DNA from: Dehalobacter restrictus DSM 9455
GTDB taxonomy: Bacteria > Bacillota > Desulfitobacteriia > Desulfitobacteriales > Syntrophobotulaceae
DNA: 64,000 nucleotides
Direction: 5' to 3'
NCBI RefSeq assembly: GCF_000512895.1
Contig: NZ_CP007033.1
Coordinates: 588,001-652,000, forward strand
Shown here: positions 18,559 to 26,904 of the stretch, piece by piece
How positions within the stretch are numbered: position 1 is the first letter of the stretch
How the letters are laid out: the number at the start of each line of letters is the position of its first letter
Translations under genes and position numbers: made by a program
Notes under the pieces: generated by a model
The model's database searches: none
Told to the model about the DNA's origin: nothing
Seen by the model: the letters and a program-made list of their open reading frames with translations, nothing else

Positions 18559-19971
18559 ATGAATAAAGAAGATAAGCAGATGATAACCGAAAACATGAAA
18601 AACGCAGAAGGCTTGAAGGTAAGTTTTCTGACGCTTGGCTGCAAGGTCAACCAGACTGAAAGCGAAGCACTTTCTCAGCTGCTGGCCGGTGAAGGTTATA
18701 AGACCGTCCAGGAGGCTGATTCTGCCGACGTGATCATTATTAATACCTGCACCGTAACCGGTACAGGGAGCATGAAATCCCGCAAGCTCATCCGTAAGAT
18801 GGTCAAGGATCATCCGGGGGCGATCATCGCTGTCATGGGCTGCTATGCCCAGCTAAGTCCTGATGAGGTTGCAGGGATCGATGGAGTTGGTCTGATCATG
18901 GGAACTCAGGACCGGAGTTCCCTGCTTCAGTTTTTACGCGATATTCAGGACGAACGTACTGCTGGTGCTTCAGCAAAGAAGCCGGCCGAATCTTTAAAAC
19001 CTCTCCGAAAGGTCAAAAGTTTTGAGGAAAGCGTGAAATATGAAGAGCTTCCGCTGATCAAAAGTGAGAGCCGGACACGGGCCATGCTGAAGATTCAGGA
19101 TGGCTGCAGCCAGTTTTGTACATACTGCATCGTACCCTATACCAGGGGGCCGTCACGTAGCCGTGATCCTGAAAATGTCTACCGGGAGGCCAGGGAACTT
19201 CTGAAGGCAGGATACAAGGAAATTGTACTGACCGGTATTCATATCGGCGCCTTTGGCAGGGACTTTGCCGATAAGAATATGAATCTGGGACTTCTGGTCA
19301 GTGAGCTGGTGAAACTTCCGGGGATGAAGAGACTCCGGCTTGGCTCGATTGAACCGATGGAGTTTTCGCTGGAATTACTGGAGGTTATTGCTGCCAATGC
19401 AGCAGTATGCCCCCATTTCCATATTCCGCTTCAGAGCGGTTCCAACAAGATCCTGGGAAAAATGAACAGACCTTATACGATAGAGGATTATGCTGCTTTG
19501 CTGAAGCAGATAAGGGCCAGAGTTCCAGACGCGGCAATCGCCACCGATATTATGGTCGGCTTTCCCGGAGAAACAGATCAGGATTATCAGGACGGCCTGC
19601 GTTTTATTGAGAGCTGCGAATTTTCCGGTATTCATGTTTTCCCTTATTCCCGGAGGCCCGGTACGCCCGCGGCGGATATGCCGGAGCAGATACCCAACCG
19701 TATCAAAACAGCCAGGGTCAGGGAACTGATTCAGATCGGTCAAAAGAGCCGAAGAAAATACGAGAGAAAATTTATTGGAAAACAGCTTGAAGTACTTTTG
19801 GAGAATGTGGATCAAGACGGAAGAGCCCGCGGACATACCCGAAATTATCTGGAACTTCGAATTCCGTCCATCCTGGCTGAGAGCAATCTCATCACTTATA
19901 CTGTCCGTGAGGAGGATCTGGTTTCTGTCCCGGGAAACGCTGCTAGCAGAGAAATCAATGAAGCTGAATAA
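18559..19971 (+). CDS. mtaB: tRNA t6A37 methylthiotransferase MtaB
   Basis: Radical SAM methylthiotransferase that converts t6A37 to ms2t6A in tRNAs reading ANN codons. N-terminal UPF0004 domain with LGCKVNQTESEA, NTCTVTG and GCYAQ supplies the second iron-sulfur cluster; the radical SAM motif is CSQFCTYC (residues about 192-199), and a C-terminal TRAM domain follows. LGCKVNQ at the start separates MtaB from MiaB. ATG 18559 is preferred over a TTG at 18523; the Shine-Dalgarno signal is weak (AAGAGG about 15 bp upstream), so the start is uncertain. Confidence 0.94.
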   Translation: MNKEDKQMITENMKNAEGLKVSFLTLGCKVNQTESEALSQLLAGEGYKTVQEADSADVIIINTCTVTGTGSMKSRKLIRKMVKDHPGAIIAVMGCYAQLSPDEVAGIDGVGLIMGTQDRSSLLQFLRDIQDERTAGASAKKPAESLKPLRKVKSFEESVKYEELPLIKSESRTRAMLKIQDGCSQFCTYCIVPYTRGPSRSRDPENVYREARELLKAGYKEIVLTGIHIGAFGRDFADKNMNLGLLVSELVKLPGMKRLRLGSIEPMEFSLELLEVIAANAAVCPHFHIPLQSGSNKILGKMNRPYTIEDYAALLKQIRARVPDAAIATDIMVGFPGETDQDYQDGLRFIESCEFSGIHVFPYSRRPGTPAADMPEQIPNRIKTARVRELIQIGQKSRRKYERKFIGKQLEVLLENVDQDGRARGHTRNYLELRIPSILAESNLITYTVREEDLVSVPGNAASREINEAE

Positions 19972-19979
19972 AGCACAAT

Positions 19980-20008
19980 TTGTCAAATGGTGTTTAATCT
20001 TCTAATAT
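19980..20008 (+). promoter_or_regulatory. Possible promoter of the 20058 gene
   Basis: TTGTCA (19980-19985), a 17-bp spacer and TAATAT (20003-20008), placed about 50 bp before the start codon. The match is moderate. Confidence 0.4.
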
Positions 20009-20057
20009 TTTATAATATAATAATTAACAAATAATCCTCTAAATACAAGGAGCCACA

Positions 20058-20915
20058 ATGAAGAAGATCGGGAATTGGAAGAAGCCCCTTATTATTGTTT
20101 TAATTGTAGTCATTGCGCTGGGTGTATTATTATTAAAAGCACCATTGTACGCACAAGTCCGAAGCTATGCGGTGATGTGGGCTTACACCAAATATGAAAA
20201 TTCCAAGAGCCTGATGGATAAACAGCAAGTCTCTGTTCAGATCCCGGGCGGTTCCAGTACGGAAGAAAAAGACTGGTACCCGTTTGTCATGGTATTTAAC
20301 GATAATAAAGGTTTTTCGCAGTACACCGGAAGAGACCTTTCCCTGTCGATACTCTATAATTTTGGCGCGTTCAGCTGGAATTACGGTTCGTCCACGCTTT
20401 ACAAGGATGACTCGCCTTATTATGCGAGCTTTTATGGCGGATATCTGATCAAGGACAACTCCGGGCAAAGCAAGTATGGTTTTTCGGTGGATGGGAAGCT
20501 GAATAACAACGAAATAATGGCTGTAGCGAAATATGATTATCAGAAGCTGATCCTGGACGGCCTGGGATGCCCTGCCAAGCAGCAGAAAATGAACGTTCTT
20601 TCTTCCGAGGTTAAGAGCGGGGTTACGTATGCAGGTTATGAAGGCTGGGAACAAATCGATGCAATCATCTTGGTAAACAGTCCGGCCCACAAATATGAGG
20701 GCAGCCGGCGGGCTTACATTCAGTACGGTAATCCGCTCAAAAAAACCAGTCTGGAGGATTTCCCACTGATTGAATCCCGTGCAAGAATTTATGCGAGATA
20801 TTTTAAGGAGTTTGACAGTACAGTCTTTTTGTATATTTTGACTCCTTTTGCAGATACGCTGGAGCAATGCGACCAACAAATTCTCAGTAAGACAGTGATT
20901 GCAAAAAGCGAATAA
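20058..20915 (+). CDS. Membrane-anchored protein of unknown function
   Basis: I do not recognise a family. The 285-residue product has a basic N-terminus (MKKIGNWKKP) and one hydrophobic segment at about residues 10-28, with no cleavable signal or lipobox, so it is likely a single-pass protein with an outward-facing domain. The rest is soluble and rich in Tyr and aromatic residues (DWYPFVMVFNDNKGFS, GAFSWNYGSS), with a single central Cys and one Cys near the C-terminus. ATG 20058 follows AAGGAGCC. It stands between mtaB and the HIT gene with its own possible promoter. Confidence 0.8.
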   Translation: MKKIGNWKKPLIIVLIVVIALGVLLLKAPLYAQVRSYAVMWAYTKYENSKSLMDKQQVSVQIPGGSSTEEKDWYPFVMVFNDNKGFSQYTGRDLSLSILYNFGAFSWNYGSSTLYKDDSPYYASFYGGYLIKDNSGQSKYGFSVDGKLNNNEIMAVAKYDYQKLILDGLGCPAKQQKMNVLSSEVKSGVTYAGYEGWEQIDAIILVNSPAHKYEGSRRAYIQYGNPLKKTSLEDFPLIESRARIYARYFKEFDSTVFLYILTPFADTLEQCDQQILSKTVIAKSE

Positions 20916-21006
20916 CCCGGAAGCAAAGGACATTAATCTAACCAGTAGGAACATGTAGGTTTAGAGTTGATAGGGTATTAAGGATACAAAATTGGAGGTT
21001 CGGTTC

Positions 21007-21351
21007 GTGGACAATTGTATTTTTTGCAAAATCGTGAACAAGGAAATTCCTTCAGCAATCGTCTTTGAAAACGAAGATATCCTGTGCTTTAAGGATATTA
21101 ACCCCGTGGCGCCTGTTCACATTCTGGTTATTCCGAAAAAGCACTTAACCAGTCTGAATGATCTGACAGAAGATGACATGGCTGTGACCGGCAGGATTTT
21201 TGTCCTGATCAAGCAGCTTGCAGCAGAATCCGGGGTCGCGGAATCGGGCTACAGGGTTGTTGTGAACTGCGGACCTGACGGAGGTCAGGAAGTCGGACAT
21301 CTGCACTATCATCTGATCGGCGGCAAGCCGCTGGGCAAGAAAATCGGCTAA
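21007..21351 (+). CDS. HIT family nucleotide hydrolase
   Basis: A 114-residue histidine-triad protein of the HinT/PKCI branch. It has the N-terminal CIFCKIVNKEIPS signature, DINPVAPVHILVIPKKH, and the catalytic triad GHLHYHLIGG near the C-terminus. Such enzymes hydrolyse adenosine phosphoramidates and AMP-lysine. GTG 21007 follows GGAGGTT by 6 bp; an upstream TTG at 20992 overlaps the ribosome-binding site and is rejected. In many Firmicutes this gene sits directly before rpsU. Here the IS and one copy of the target duplication separate them. Confidence 0.94.
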   Translation: MDNCIFCKIVNKEIPSAIVFENEDILCFKDINPVAPVHILVIPKKHLTSLNDLTEDDMAVTGRIFVLIKQLAAESGVAESGYRVVVNCGPDGGQEVGHLHYHLIGGKPLGKKIG

Positions 21352-21360
21352 ACATCTTTT

Positions 21361-21454
21361 GGAAAAACCGTCAGATTAGGACTGAGTTGTGTTTTGATAT
21401 GCCAAAAAAGCAGGCTCCTTCCAGCTTGACGTGTCCATATTCATCCTTTATAAT
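21361..21454. repeat. 94-bp target-site duplication, left copy
   Basis: Bases 21361-21454 are identical over all 94 positions to 23410-23503, and the flanking bases differ at once on both sides. The two copies bracket the insertion sequence exactly. The copy includes a TTGACG/TATAAT promoter whose -10 box is its last six bases, so this left copy would fire into the IS in the antisense direction to the transposase. Confidence 0.93.
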
Positions 21455-21480
21455 CTCATCTTTGACACTTTAAAGAGCAA

Positions 21481-21523
21481 AAAAGCCTGGAACCCCTTGC
21501 AAACAAGGGAAATCCGGGCTTTT
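21481..21523. terminator. Terminator at the distal end of the IS transposase gene
   Basis: AAAAGCC (21481-21487) pairs with GGCTTTT (21517-21523), enclosing an inner CCCTTG/CAAGGG stem. The A- and T-rich flanks allow it to work in both directions, stopping the transposase message and transcription entering from the hit side. Confidence 0.7.
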
Positions 21524-21550
21524 ACATTTTTAAAAAAGTGAGTAATGTTT

Positions 21551-23262
21551 TTATGACTTTGTACTTTTGAGAATTTTTTTCATCTGACTGGTACTGACGA
21601 TCTGATAGTCGGTACGGAAACCAAAGATATTGTGTAAAGCATCTGTAAAATCGGTTCTGGTATAGGTCGGAATATAACCTTCACCTTTAACTTCAAAGAA
21701 ATTCATATCCTTTAATCCTTGAATAATCTCGCTACAGGTATATTTTTCTTCAAGCTTCTTTTCAAGAAAACGGTAGAGGATCAAAGACATAAAACACGTG
21801 GTGAAATGTGCTTTTATTCGATCATCACGGCTTAAGTATGCTGGTCGGGCTTTGAATTCGCTTTTCATAATTCGGAAACACTCTTCAATCTCCCAACGCC
21901 TTTGGTTCACTTTGATGATTGCCGCTGCTTCGTCTTCAAGGTTAGTACAGACGGCATAGAAACCGTCAAACAGCTCTTCTTTGGCAACCAGGTCAGTGTT
22001 AATACTGTACAATTCATTATCTGCTACCTCACCGTCATCCGTACAGTATCTTTTTTCAATAAATCTTTTATAATCATTAGCATTGCATTTCTTTAACTTC
22101 CCCGGGTTTGAAGCCATTGTTTTTCGGGCACGTTCTATTTGGGAATCACGGATTTTTCGCTGATAATTTCGGTATTTCAAAGAAAAGGTCACAATAAGCT
22201 TCTGCTCCAGATCGTTTTCTTTGATCCAGCGCTCTTTATAAAAAACTTTATCTTTATCCGTATTCTCATCAAGTTCTGTAATATCATAGCTTTTACGTTC
22301 ACCGAAAAGTTTCCAACCGGTAGAATCCAGTGCCCATTCCATGAGGTGTTTCTTCAGTTTTTTATTGATTGGGTGGTAATGAAAGCCCGTTCGCCTTCGT
22401 TATTGAATTCCCGGTTCTTTTGAGAAGCGAGACCGGCATCCGTACAGACGATAAACTTGGAAAGTTTAAAATCAGCCAGGATTTTTTTCTCCAAAGGTCT
22501 TAGCGTCAGCTGCTCATTAGTATTGCCATTAAAAAGATCAATAGCGATGGGAATACCGTCACCGTCCATAAACAGCCCCATCTGGACAATGGGATTTGGG
22601 CGGTGTTCTTTTGATGCCCCATACTGCTTAAGGCCTTCTTCCTCCTCAATTTCAAAGAAATAATTCGTACAGTCATAATAAAGCACACCGGTATTGCGTT
22701 TGGAAATTTTCAGACTGTTATTGTAAAGGGAAGACTGGATAAAATCAATTTCTTTAGCAATGATTTCAAGCGCCCTGTAGATGTGTTGAAGCTCGAAATT
22801 GGGCTGTTCAATAAATTTTTTGGACAGCTCAAGGGTTGCCAGCTTAGAGGCAGGGAAAATAATCCTGGCATAAAGCAGCCTGGACAAAATTGAATTAAGA
22901 TCAAAAGAAAATTTATATTTGGTGGAGAGTTCTTTGCAGATCCGATGTAACCCGAGCTCGTGATATATTTTCTGAAGGAAAAGGTAGCCGCCGTTAAAGA
23001 AACGCTGTTCATCTCTAGCAATGATTTTGGAAGGAGAATATTTGACTAAGACATCCCGCTGTTCCTCTTTTTCTTTTTGGTTCAGATCTGCAATATACTT
23101 TTTTGCCCATTCGATAGGATCTTCACCGTTTAGTTTCTTTTCCAGTTCAGCAAGTGTTCCCAGTTTTTCGACCATTTTTGAAGTATGTACACCATTCACG
23201 TAAATTGATTTCGTAACATAAAGCGATGTGGCATTTTTAGATTTAGATAGCGTAAGTTTCAT
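21551..23262 (-). CDS. IS1634-family DDE transposase, expressed by probable -1 frameshift
   Basis: Two frames make one transposase of about 570 residues. The first frame (23262 to stop at 22354) has the N-terminal domain and two likely catalytic Asp regions, YYDCTNYFFEIEEEEG and FIVCTDAGLAS. The second (in frame from about 22362 to 21551) has the catalytic Glu region RRWEIEECFRIMKSEF. At the junction the message reads ATA AAA AAC TGA, so the canonical slippery heptamer A AAA AAC lies in the correct register directly before the stop. A -1 slip yields the joined sequence IKKLKKHLMEWALD, which continues the family fold. The ATG at 23262 follows GGAGGTG; an ATG 15 bp upstream overlaps that site. 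It could instead be a simple frameshift mutation, but the slippery site favours programmed expression. Confidence 0.85.
22357..22363 (-). other. Slippery heptamer A AAA AAC in the transposase
   Basis: On the minus strand the bases A AAA AAC (22363-22357) are read in zero frame as the last base of ATA, then AAA and AAC, and TGA follows at once. This is a classical -1 frameshift site. No strong downstream pseudoknot was found by eye; an ACCG/CGGT pair lies about 40 bases downstream. Confidence 0.75.
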
Positions 23263-23285
23263 AACAAACACCTCCATACCCTTAT

Positions 23286-23314
23286 ATTATAACACATTAC
23301 CACAAATTGCTCAA
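23286..23314 (-). promoter_or_regulatory. Transposase promoter
   Basis: On the minus strand TTGAGC (23314-23309), a 17-bp spacer and TATAAT (23291-23286), about 24 bp before the start codon. Confidence 0.7.
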
Positions 23315-23347
23315 TACTAAATAGCAATAATTTGACGATTTTCTAAC

Positions 23348-23373
23348 AAAAAAAGCCCTGTTTTCAAGGCTTT
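23348..23373 (-). terminator. Protective terminator upstream of the transposase promoter
   Basis: On the minus strand AAAGCC and GGCTTT pair around a ten-base loop and a T7 run follows. It lies between the IS end and the transposase promoter, so it would block read-through from neighbouring genes on that strand. Confidence 0.6.
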
Positions 23374-23409
23374 CAAAGATTTTAATATTTATGCAAGTGT
23401 CAAAGACCC

Positions 23410-23503
23410 GGAAAAACCGTCAGATTAGGACTGAGTTGTGTTTTGATATGCCAAAAAAGCAGGCTCCTTCCAGCTTGACGTGTCCATATTCATCCTTTAT
23501 AAT
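23410..23503. repeat. 94-bp target-site duplication, right copy
   Basis: Identical to 21361-21454. It restores the original sequence upstream of rpsU, including the complete promoter, and is followed by native sequence from 23504. Confidence 0.93.
23475..23503 (+). promoter_or_regulatory. Promoter of rpsU-yqeY (copied inside the target duplication)
   Basis: TTGACG (23475-23480), a 17-bp spacer and TATAAT (23498-23503). The -10 box is the last six bases of the duplication. The same promoter exists at 21426-21454 on the other side of the IS. Confidence 0.8.
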
Positions 23504-23541
23504 TATTTCGTATCATTTACCAGTGGAGGGAGGGATAAAAA

Positions 23542-23718
23542 ATGAGTGAAGTCAGAGTCGGTAAAAATGAATCCCTGGATTCCGCACTCCGCCGGTTCAA
23601 GCGAAATTGTCAACGTTCGGGGGTATTATCGGAAGCTCGCAAACACGAGCATTACGAGAAGCCAAGCGTTAAGAGAAAAAAGAAATCTGAGGCTGCGCGG
23701 AAACGTAAATTCAAATAA
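23542..23718 (+). CDS. rpsU: 30S ribosomal protein S21
   Basis: A 58-residue basic protein beginning [20 protein letters not shown] and ending [12 protein letters not shown], which is the S21 pattern for Firmicutes. It is a small-subunit protein acting near the Shine-Dalgarno helix. The ATG at 23542 follows GGAGGGAGGG. It is 15 bp ahead of yqeY, its standard partner. A longer frame overlapping it at 23546 is not coding. Confidence 0.96.
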   Translation: MSEVRVGKNESLDSALRRFKRNCQRSGVLSEARKHEHYEKPSVKRKKKSEAARKRKFK

Positions 23719-23733
23719 GGGAGTTGGCTCCAA

Positions 23734-24189
23734 TTGTCCCTGAAGGATCGTCTGATTGAGGATATGAAGACAGCTATGAAGGCCAAAGAGGAGGGGAAGG
23801 TTAGACTTTCTGTTATCCGAATGGTACGGGCTGCCATCAAATACGCTGAGATAGACAAGAAAATGGAGTTCAACGATGATAATCAGGTTATCGAGGTTCT
23901 TGCCCGCGAGTTAAAAATGCGGCGGGATGCGATGGAACAGTTTGCCAACGCGAACAGGCCCGACAAAGTTCAGGAGCTCGAAGAGGAAGTCGCCATCCTA
24001 ATGGAATACTTACCTCAGCAGCTCACTGAAGGGGAAATCCGCGAAATAGCTAAAGAAATCATCGCTGAAACCGGTGCCCAAGGCCCCAAAGATCTGGGGA
24101 AAGTCATGGGAATTATTACGCCGAAGATAAAAGGAAGAGCCGAAGGGAAGCTTGTGAATCAAGTCGTGAGAGGACTCCTGGGTTCCTAA
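23734..24189 (+). CDS. yqeY: GatB/YqeY domain-containing protein
   Basis: A 151-residue protein of the YqeY family, related to the tRNA-binding tail domain of GatB. It begins MSLKDRLIEDMKTAMKAKEEG and contains LPQQLTEGEIREI and GKVMGIITPKIKGRAEGKLVNQVVR (shown in part), all typical. Start is TTG 23734 with GGGAG upstream. It likely binds tRNA or helps amidation, but its role is not well defined. A strong terminator follows. Confidence 0.93.
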   Translation: MSLKDRLIEDMKTAMKAKEEGKVRLSVIRMVRAAIKYAEIDKKMEFNDDNQVIEVLARELKMRRDAMEQFANANRPDKVQELEEEVAILMEYLPQQLTEGEIREIAKEIIAETGAQGPKDLGKVMGIITPKIKGRAEGKLVNQVVRGLLGS

Positions 24190-24205
24190 AAAAGAGTAGT
24201 GAAAA

Positions 24206-24238
24206 ACTGCCGCTAAAACATAAGCGGCAGTTTTTTTG
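24206..24238 (+). terminator. Intrinsic terminator after yqeY
   Basis: CTGCCGCT (24208-24215) pairs with AGCGGCAG (24223-24230) and is followed by seven T. It closes the rpsU-yqeY unit. Confidence 0.9.
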
Positions 24239-24407
24239 TTTTAATTGGCGTTAAATTTTGCGTCCATTAAGCTATCATATTAAAAGTGAGCGAGCATCTG
24301 CTCTTTTATTTTCCTTTGCTCTCCTTTGTTCCTCTGGTTCTCCCGCTAACTGCTTGGACTATTCTCTGCTCCTGATGCATAGACATGCTATGAAGGGAGT
24401 GGTAAGC

Positions 24408-24680
24408 GTGCTGAAAAGGCTTCAAAAACATGCTGGTGAGATCCTGGAATTTCCGACGGATGTCCTGAATAACGGACCTAAAATAACCATTATCGGACGC
24501 AGTGAGATCATCATAGAATATTTTGATGAAGTGGTCGGATTTTCGGATCAGGAGATTACTTTGCAGACTTCCGAGGGTAAACTCTGTCTTAACGGAGATA
24601 AATTTATCCTTACCACTGTGCAGGATCATGAGATCAATATCCGCGGCCGGTTAACCGGACTAAGCTTTGGGGAGGGCTGA
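24408..24680 (+). CDS. yqfC: Sporulation protein YqfC
   Basis: A 90-residue protein of the YqfC family (YabP-like beta fold) with LEFPTDVLNNGPKITIIGR near the N-terminus and a Gly-rich end. YqfC is a mother-cell sporulation protein found next to YqfD in spore formers. The start is GTG 24408, which follows AAGGGAG by 9 bp. A longer reading frame from 24258 adds residues with no family similarity and spans the promoter region. It overlaps the yqfD start signals, with a gap of 2 bp. Confidence 0.93.
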   Translation: MLKRLQKHAGEILEFPTDVLNNGPKITIIGRSEIIIEYFDEVVGFSDQEITLQTSEGKLCLNGDKFILTTVQDHEINIRGRLTGLSFGEG

Positions 24681-24682
24681 AG

Positions 24683-25885
24683 GTGTTCGGAAAATTTGGC
24701 AGGTACCTGCACGGAAGGGTAACCATTCAAGCGCAGGGTAAGAATTTAGCCGGATTTATTAATGAGGCGCTTAAAGACAGGATTGAATTTTATAATGGAA
24801 AAAAATTGACGGATAGCTTTTTGGCCGAAATCAATGCTGCAGATTTCAGGCGTTTGCGTAAGGCAGCCAAAAAAGCAGGAATCAAAATCAATATCCGGAA
24901 CAGGTACGGATTTCCGTTTGTAGCGCTACGCTGGCAAAAACGCAAGGGCCTGATTTTTGGTGTTTTTATCATCATTGCAGCACTCACGGTTCTTTCTCAG
25001 TATGTGCTTTCCATTAGTGTGGAAGGAAACAGCAGGGTGTCAGCGGATCAGATTATTGCCGAAGCCGGGAAAGCCGGCTTAAATAAATGGGTGCTGAAAA
25101 GTTCTCTTGACCTTGATCAGATGAGCAAACAAGTTCAGGAGAGCATGCCTGACCTGGTCTGGATGACGATGGAAGAGCGCGGAACGAATATTAAAATCAG
25201 AGTCGTCGAAAAAACCCTGCCGCAAACCGTTTTATTCCGGGGAGATCTCCTGGCAGCCAAAACAGGTTATGTGGAAGATGTGATCGTCATTCAGGGGCAG
25301 GCGCTAATCGCTGAAGGACAGCTGGTTACCGCCGGACAGGTTTTGATCAAGGCTGCAGGAGGAATGACGGAATACAGCTTTGACGTATCTGGTCAGAACA
25401 GAACCAAACAAAACGCGACCGATGCGCCGGCGGCCAAAGGGTTTGTCCGGGCAAAGGTCTGGTACAGCGCGGATAAGATTATTCCCATGGAAGAGGATAG
25501 GACGGAAAAGACGGCAAATAGGACCAATGGCTGGGGAATAAAAATAAATAATCGTGTAATAATGATAATGAATCAGGATAGCCCCTATTCCGATTCGATC
25601 CAAGAAACCTGCACATATGCATTGCCCAGTTGGAGGAATTGGCGTTTTCCTGTCGAATTGTTAAAAGTACATTATGAAGAAACTCAAAAAGTACATGTAA
25701 GCCGTGCGGCAGCAGAAGCAAGGAAGCTTGCCGAGACCCTGGCCAGGGAGGAATTGAAACAAAAACTGCCTTCAGGGGTCAAAGTACTGCATGATAAGGT
25801 CCGGATCCTTTCATCCCAAAAAGGAACGGAACATGTCAGGGTTGAAGTTGAGACCTTTGAAGATATAGCGGTATATAAAAAATAA
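24683..25885 (+). CDS. yqfD: Sporulation protein YqfD
   Basis: A 400-residue membrane protein of the YqfD/SpoIV-associated family. The N-terminal region (GRVTIQAQGKNLAGFINEA) resembles the family start, a single membrane segment lies near residues 91-110 (LIFGVFIIIAALTVLSQYVL), and the remainder is an extracytoplasmic domain starting SVEGNSRVSADQIIAEAG, similar to POTRA-like or FtsQ-like folds. GTG 24683 is 2 bp after the yqfC stop. It is produced in the mother cell during sporulation in related species. Confidence 0.92.
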   Translation: MFGKFGRYLHGRVTIQAQGKNLAGFINEALKDRIEFYNGKKLTDSFLAEINAADFRRLRKAAKKAGIKINIRNRYGFPFVALRWQKRKGLIFGVFIIIAALTVLSQYVLSISVEGNSRVSADQIIAEAGKAGLNKWVLKSSLDLDQMSKQVQESMPDLVWMTMEERGTNIKIRVVEKTLPQTVLFRGDLLAAKTGYVEDVIVIQGQALIAEGQLVTAGQVLIKAAGGMTEYSFDVSGQNRTKQNATDAPAAKGFVRAKVWYSADKIIPMEEDRTEKTANRTNGWGIKINNRVIMIMNQDSPYSDSIQETCTYALPSWRNWRFPVELLKVHYEETQKVHVSRAAAEARKLAETLAREELKQKLPSGVKVLHDKVRILSSQKGTEHVRVEVETFEDIAVYKK

Positions 25886-25917
25886 GCAAATATCTTTGCA
25901 TTTGGAGGAACTCACAT

Positions 25918-26898
25918 TTGCGTAATGAATCAAAACTCAACCTGAAAGATAAAGAAGAAGCATTAAACCTGTTTGGTCTCGAGGACGTCAACTTAAGATT
26001 TCTGGAAGAACGTCTCGGCTGTCAGATTGTTTTTCGCAGTGAAGAGATGACGATTTCAGGCGAAGAACAGCAGGTCAAGCTTGCCGAAGCAGTCCTCAAA
26101 CAGCTTCTGGACTTAATTCGGAAAGGCAATACACTGACCCTGGCAGATGTAACTTATGTTGTTTCCCAGGTGGAAGAGGGCAGCGCGAAGGATATGGCTC
26201 AAAACCTCACCCATATCATCGCGACGACGCAAAGGGGGCGTCCGATCAAACCTAAGACGCTCGGACAGGCCAAGTATGTTAAAGCCATTGCTAAGGATTC
26301 ACTCGTCTTTGGCATCGGACCCGCCGGCACAGGAAAGACCTATCTGGCGGTGGTCATGGCGGTCAAGGCGCTGAGGGCCAAAGAAGTGAACAGGATTGTT
26401 CTCACCCGGCCTGCGGTGGAAGCCGGAGAAAAACTCGGTTTTTTGCCCGGGGATTTGCAGGAGAAGGTCAATCCGTACCTCAGGCCGCTCTATGATGCGC
26501 TCTATGATCTTCTTGGACCGGAAACGACCGCGCGGTATATTGAGAAAGGTACGATTGAGATTGCTCCGCTGGCCTATATGCGCGGGCGTACGCTAGACGA
26601 TTCCTTTATTATTCTGGATGAGGCCCAAAATACATCCCCGGAGCAAATGAAAATGTTTTTGACCAGACTCGGGTTTGCCTCGAAAGCAGTGGTTACCGGC
26701 GACATTACCCAGGTTGACCTTCCCCGCGGTAATTATTCAGGGCTGATTGAAGTACAACATATCCTGAAAGGTATCGGAGATATTTCCTTCCATTACTTTA
26801 CTTTGGACGATATTGTACGTAACCCGCTTGTACAAAGCATTATTCACGCTTACGATGCGCAAGATATAAAAGAGGACAAGCAGTCCGGTAAGGATTGA
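25918..26898 (+). CDS. phoH: PhoH-like ATPase (YbeZ/PhoH family)
   Basis: A cytoplasmic ATPase of 326 residues. An N-terminal KH-like segment precedes the P-loop FGIGPAGTGKTYLAV (near residue 133) and Walker B SFIILDEAQNT (near 235), with a conserved VTGDITQVDLP. PhoH proteins act with YbeY in rRNA processing. TTG 25918 follows GGAGGAACTC. It is 6 bp before pgpH and two genes before ybeY, the conserved PhoH-PgpH-YbeY order. Confidence 0.95.
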   Translation: MRNESKLNLKDKEEALNLFGLEDVNLRFLEERLGCQIVFRSEEMTISGEEQQVKLAEAVLKQLLDLIRKGNTLTLADVTYVVSQVEEGSAKDMAQNLTHIIATTQRGRPIKPKTLGQAKYVKAIAKDSLVFGIGPAGTGKTYLAVVMAVKALRAKEVNRIVLTRPAVEAGEKLGFLPGDLQEKVNPYLRPLYDALYDLLGPETTARYIEKGTIEIAPLAYMRGRTLDDSFIILDEAQNTSPEQMKMFLTRLGFASKAVVTGDITQVDLPRGNYSGLIEVQHILKGIGDISFHYFTLDDIVRNPLVQSIIHAYDAQDIKEDKQSGKD

Positions 26899-26904
26899 TG
26901 GGAC

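Larger units (their letters stand above)
21455..23409 (-). mobile_element. IS1634-family insertion sequence (1955 bp)
   Basis: The element lies between two perfect 94-bp direct repeats. Its ends carry a 12-bp terminal inverted repeat TCTTTGACACTT, at 21459-21470 and as its complement at 23395-23406, set 3-4 bp in from the repeat boundary. It encodes one transposase in two frames on the minus strand. A hairpin terminator follows the transposase (21481-21523), and another terminator near the upstream end (23348-23373) would shield the transposase from outside transcription. IS1634 and IS1549 elements are known for very long and variable target duplications, which fits the 94 bp seen here. The exact terminal bases are inferred from the repeat boundaries. 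Confidence 0.88.

Noticed and set aside
22354-22356. IS transposase as a simple pseudogene
   Set aside because: The stop follows directly on an in-register slippery heptamer and both halves are otherwise intact, so programmed frameshifting is more likely, although a mutation is still possible.
23546-23743. A 65-codon frame overlapping rpsU in another frame
   Set aside because: The S21 protein in the neighbouring frame is clearly the real product.
24258-24407. Upstream extension of yqfC
   Set aside because: It has no similarity to the family, and GTG 24408 has a proper ribosome-binding site.
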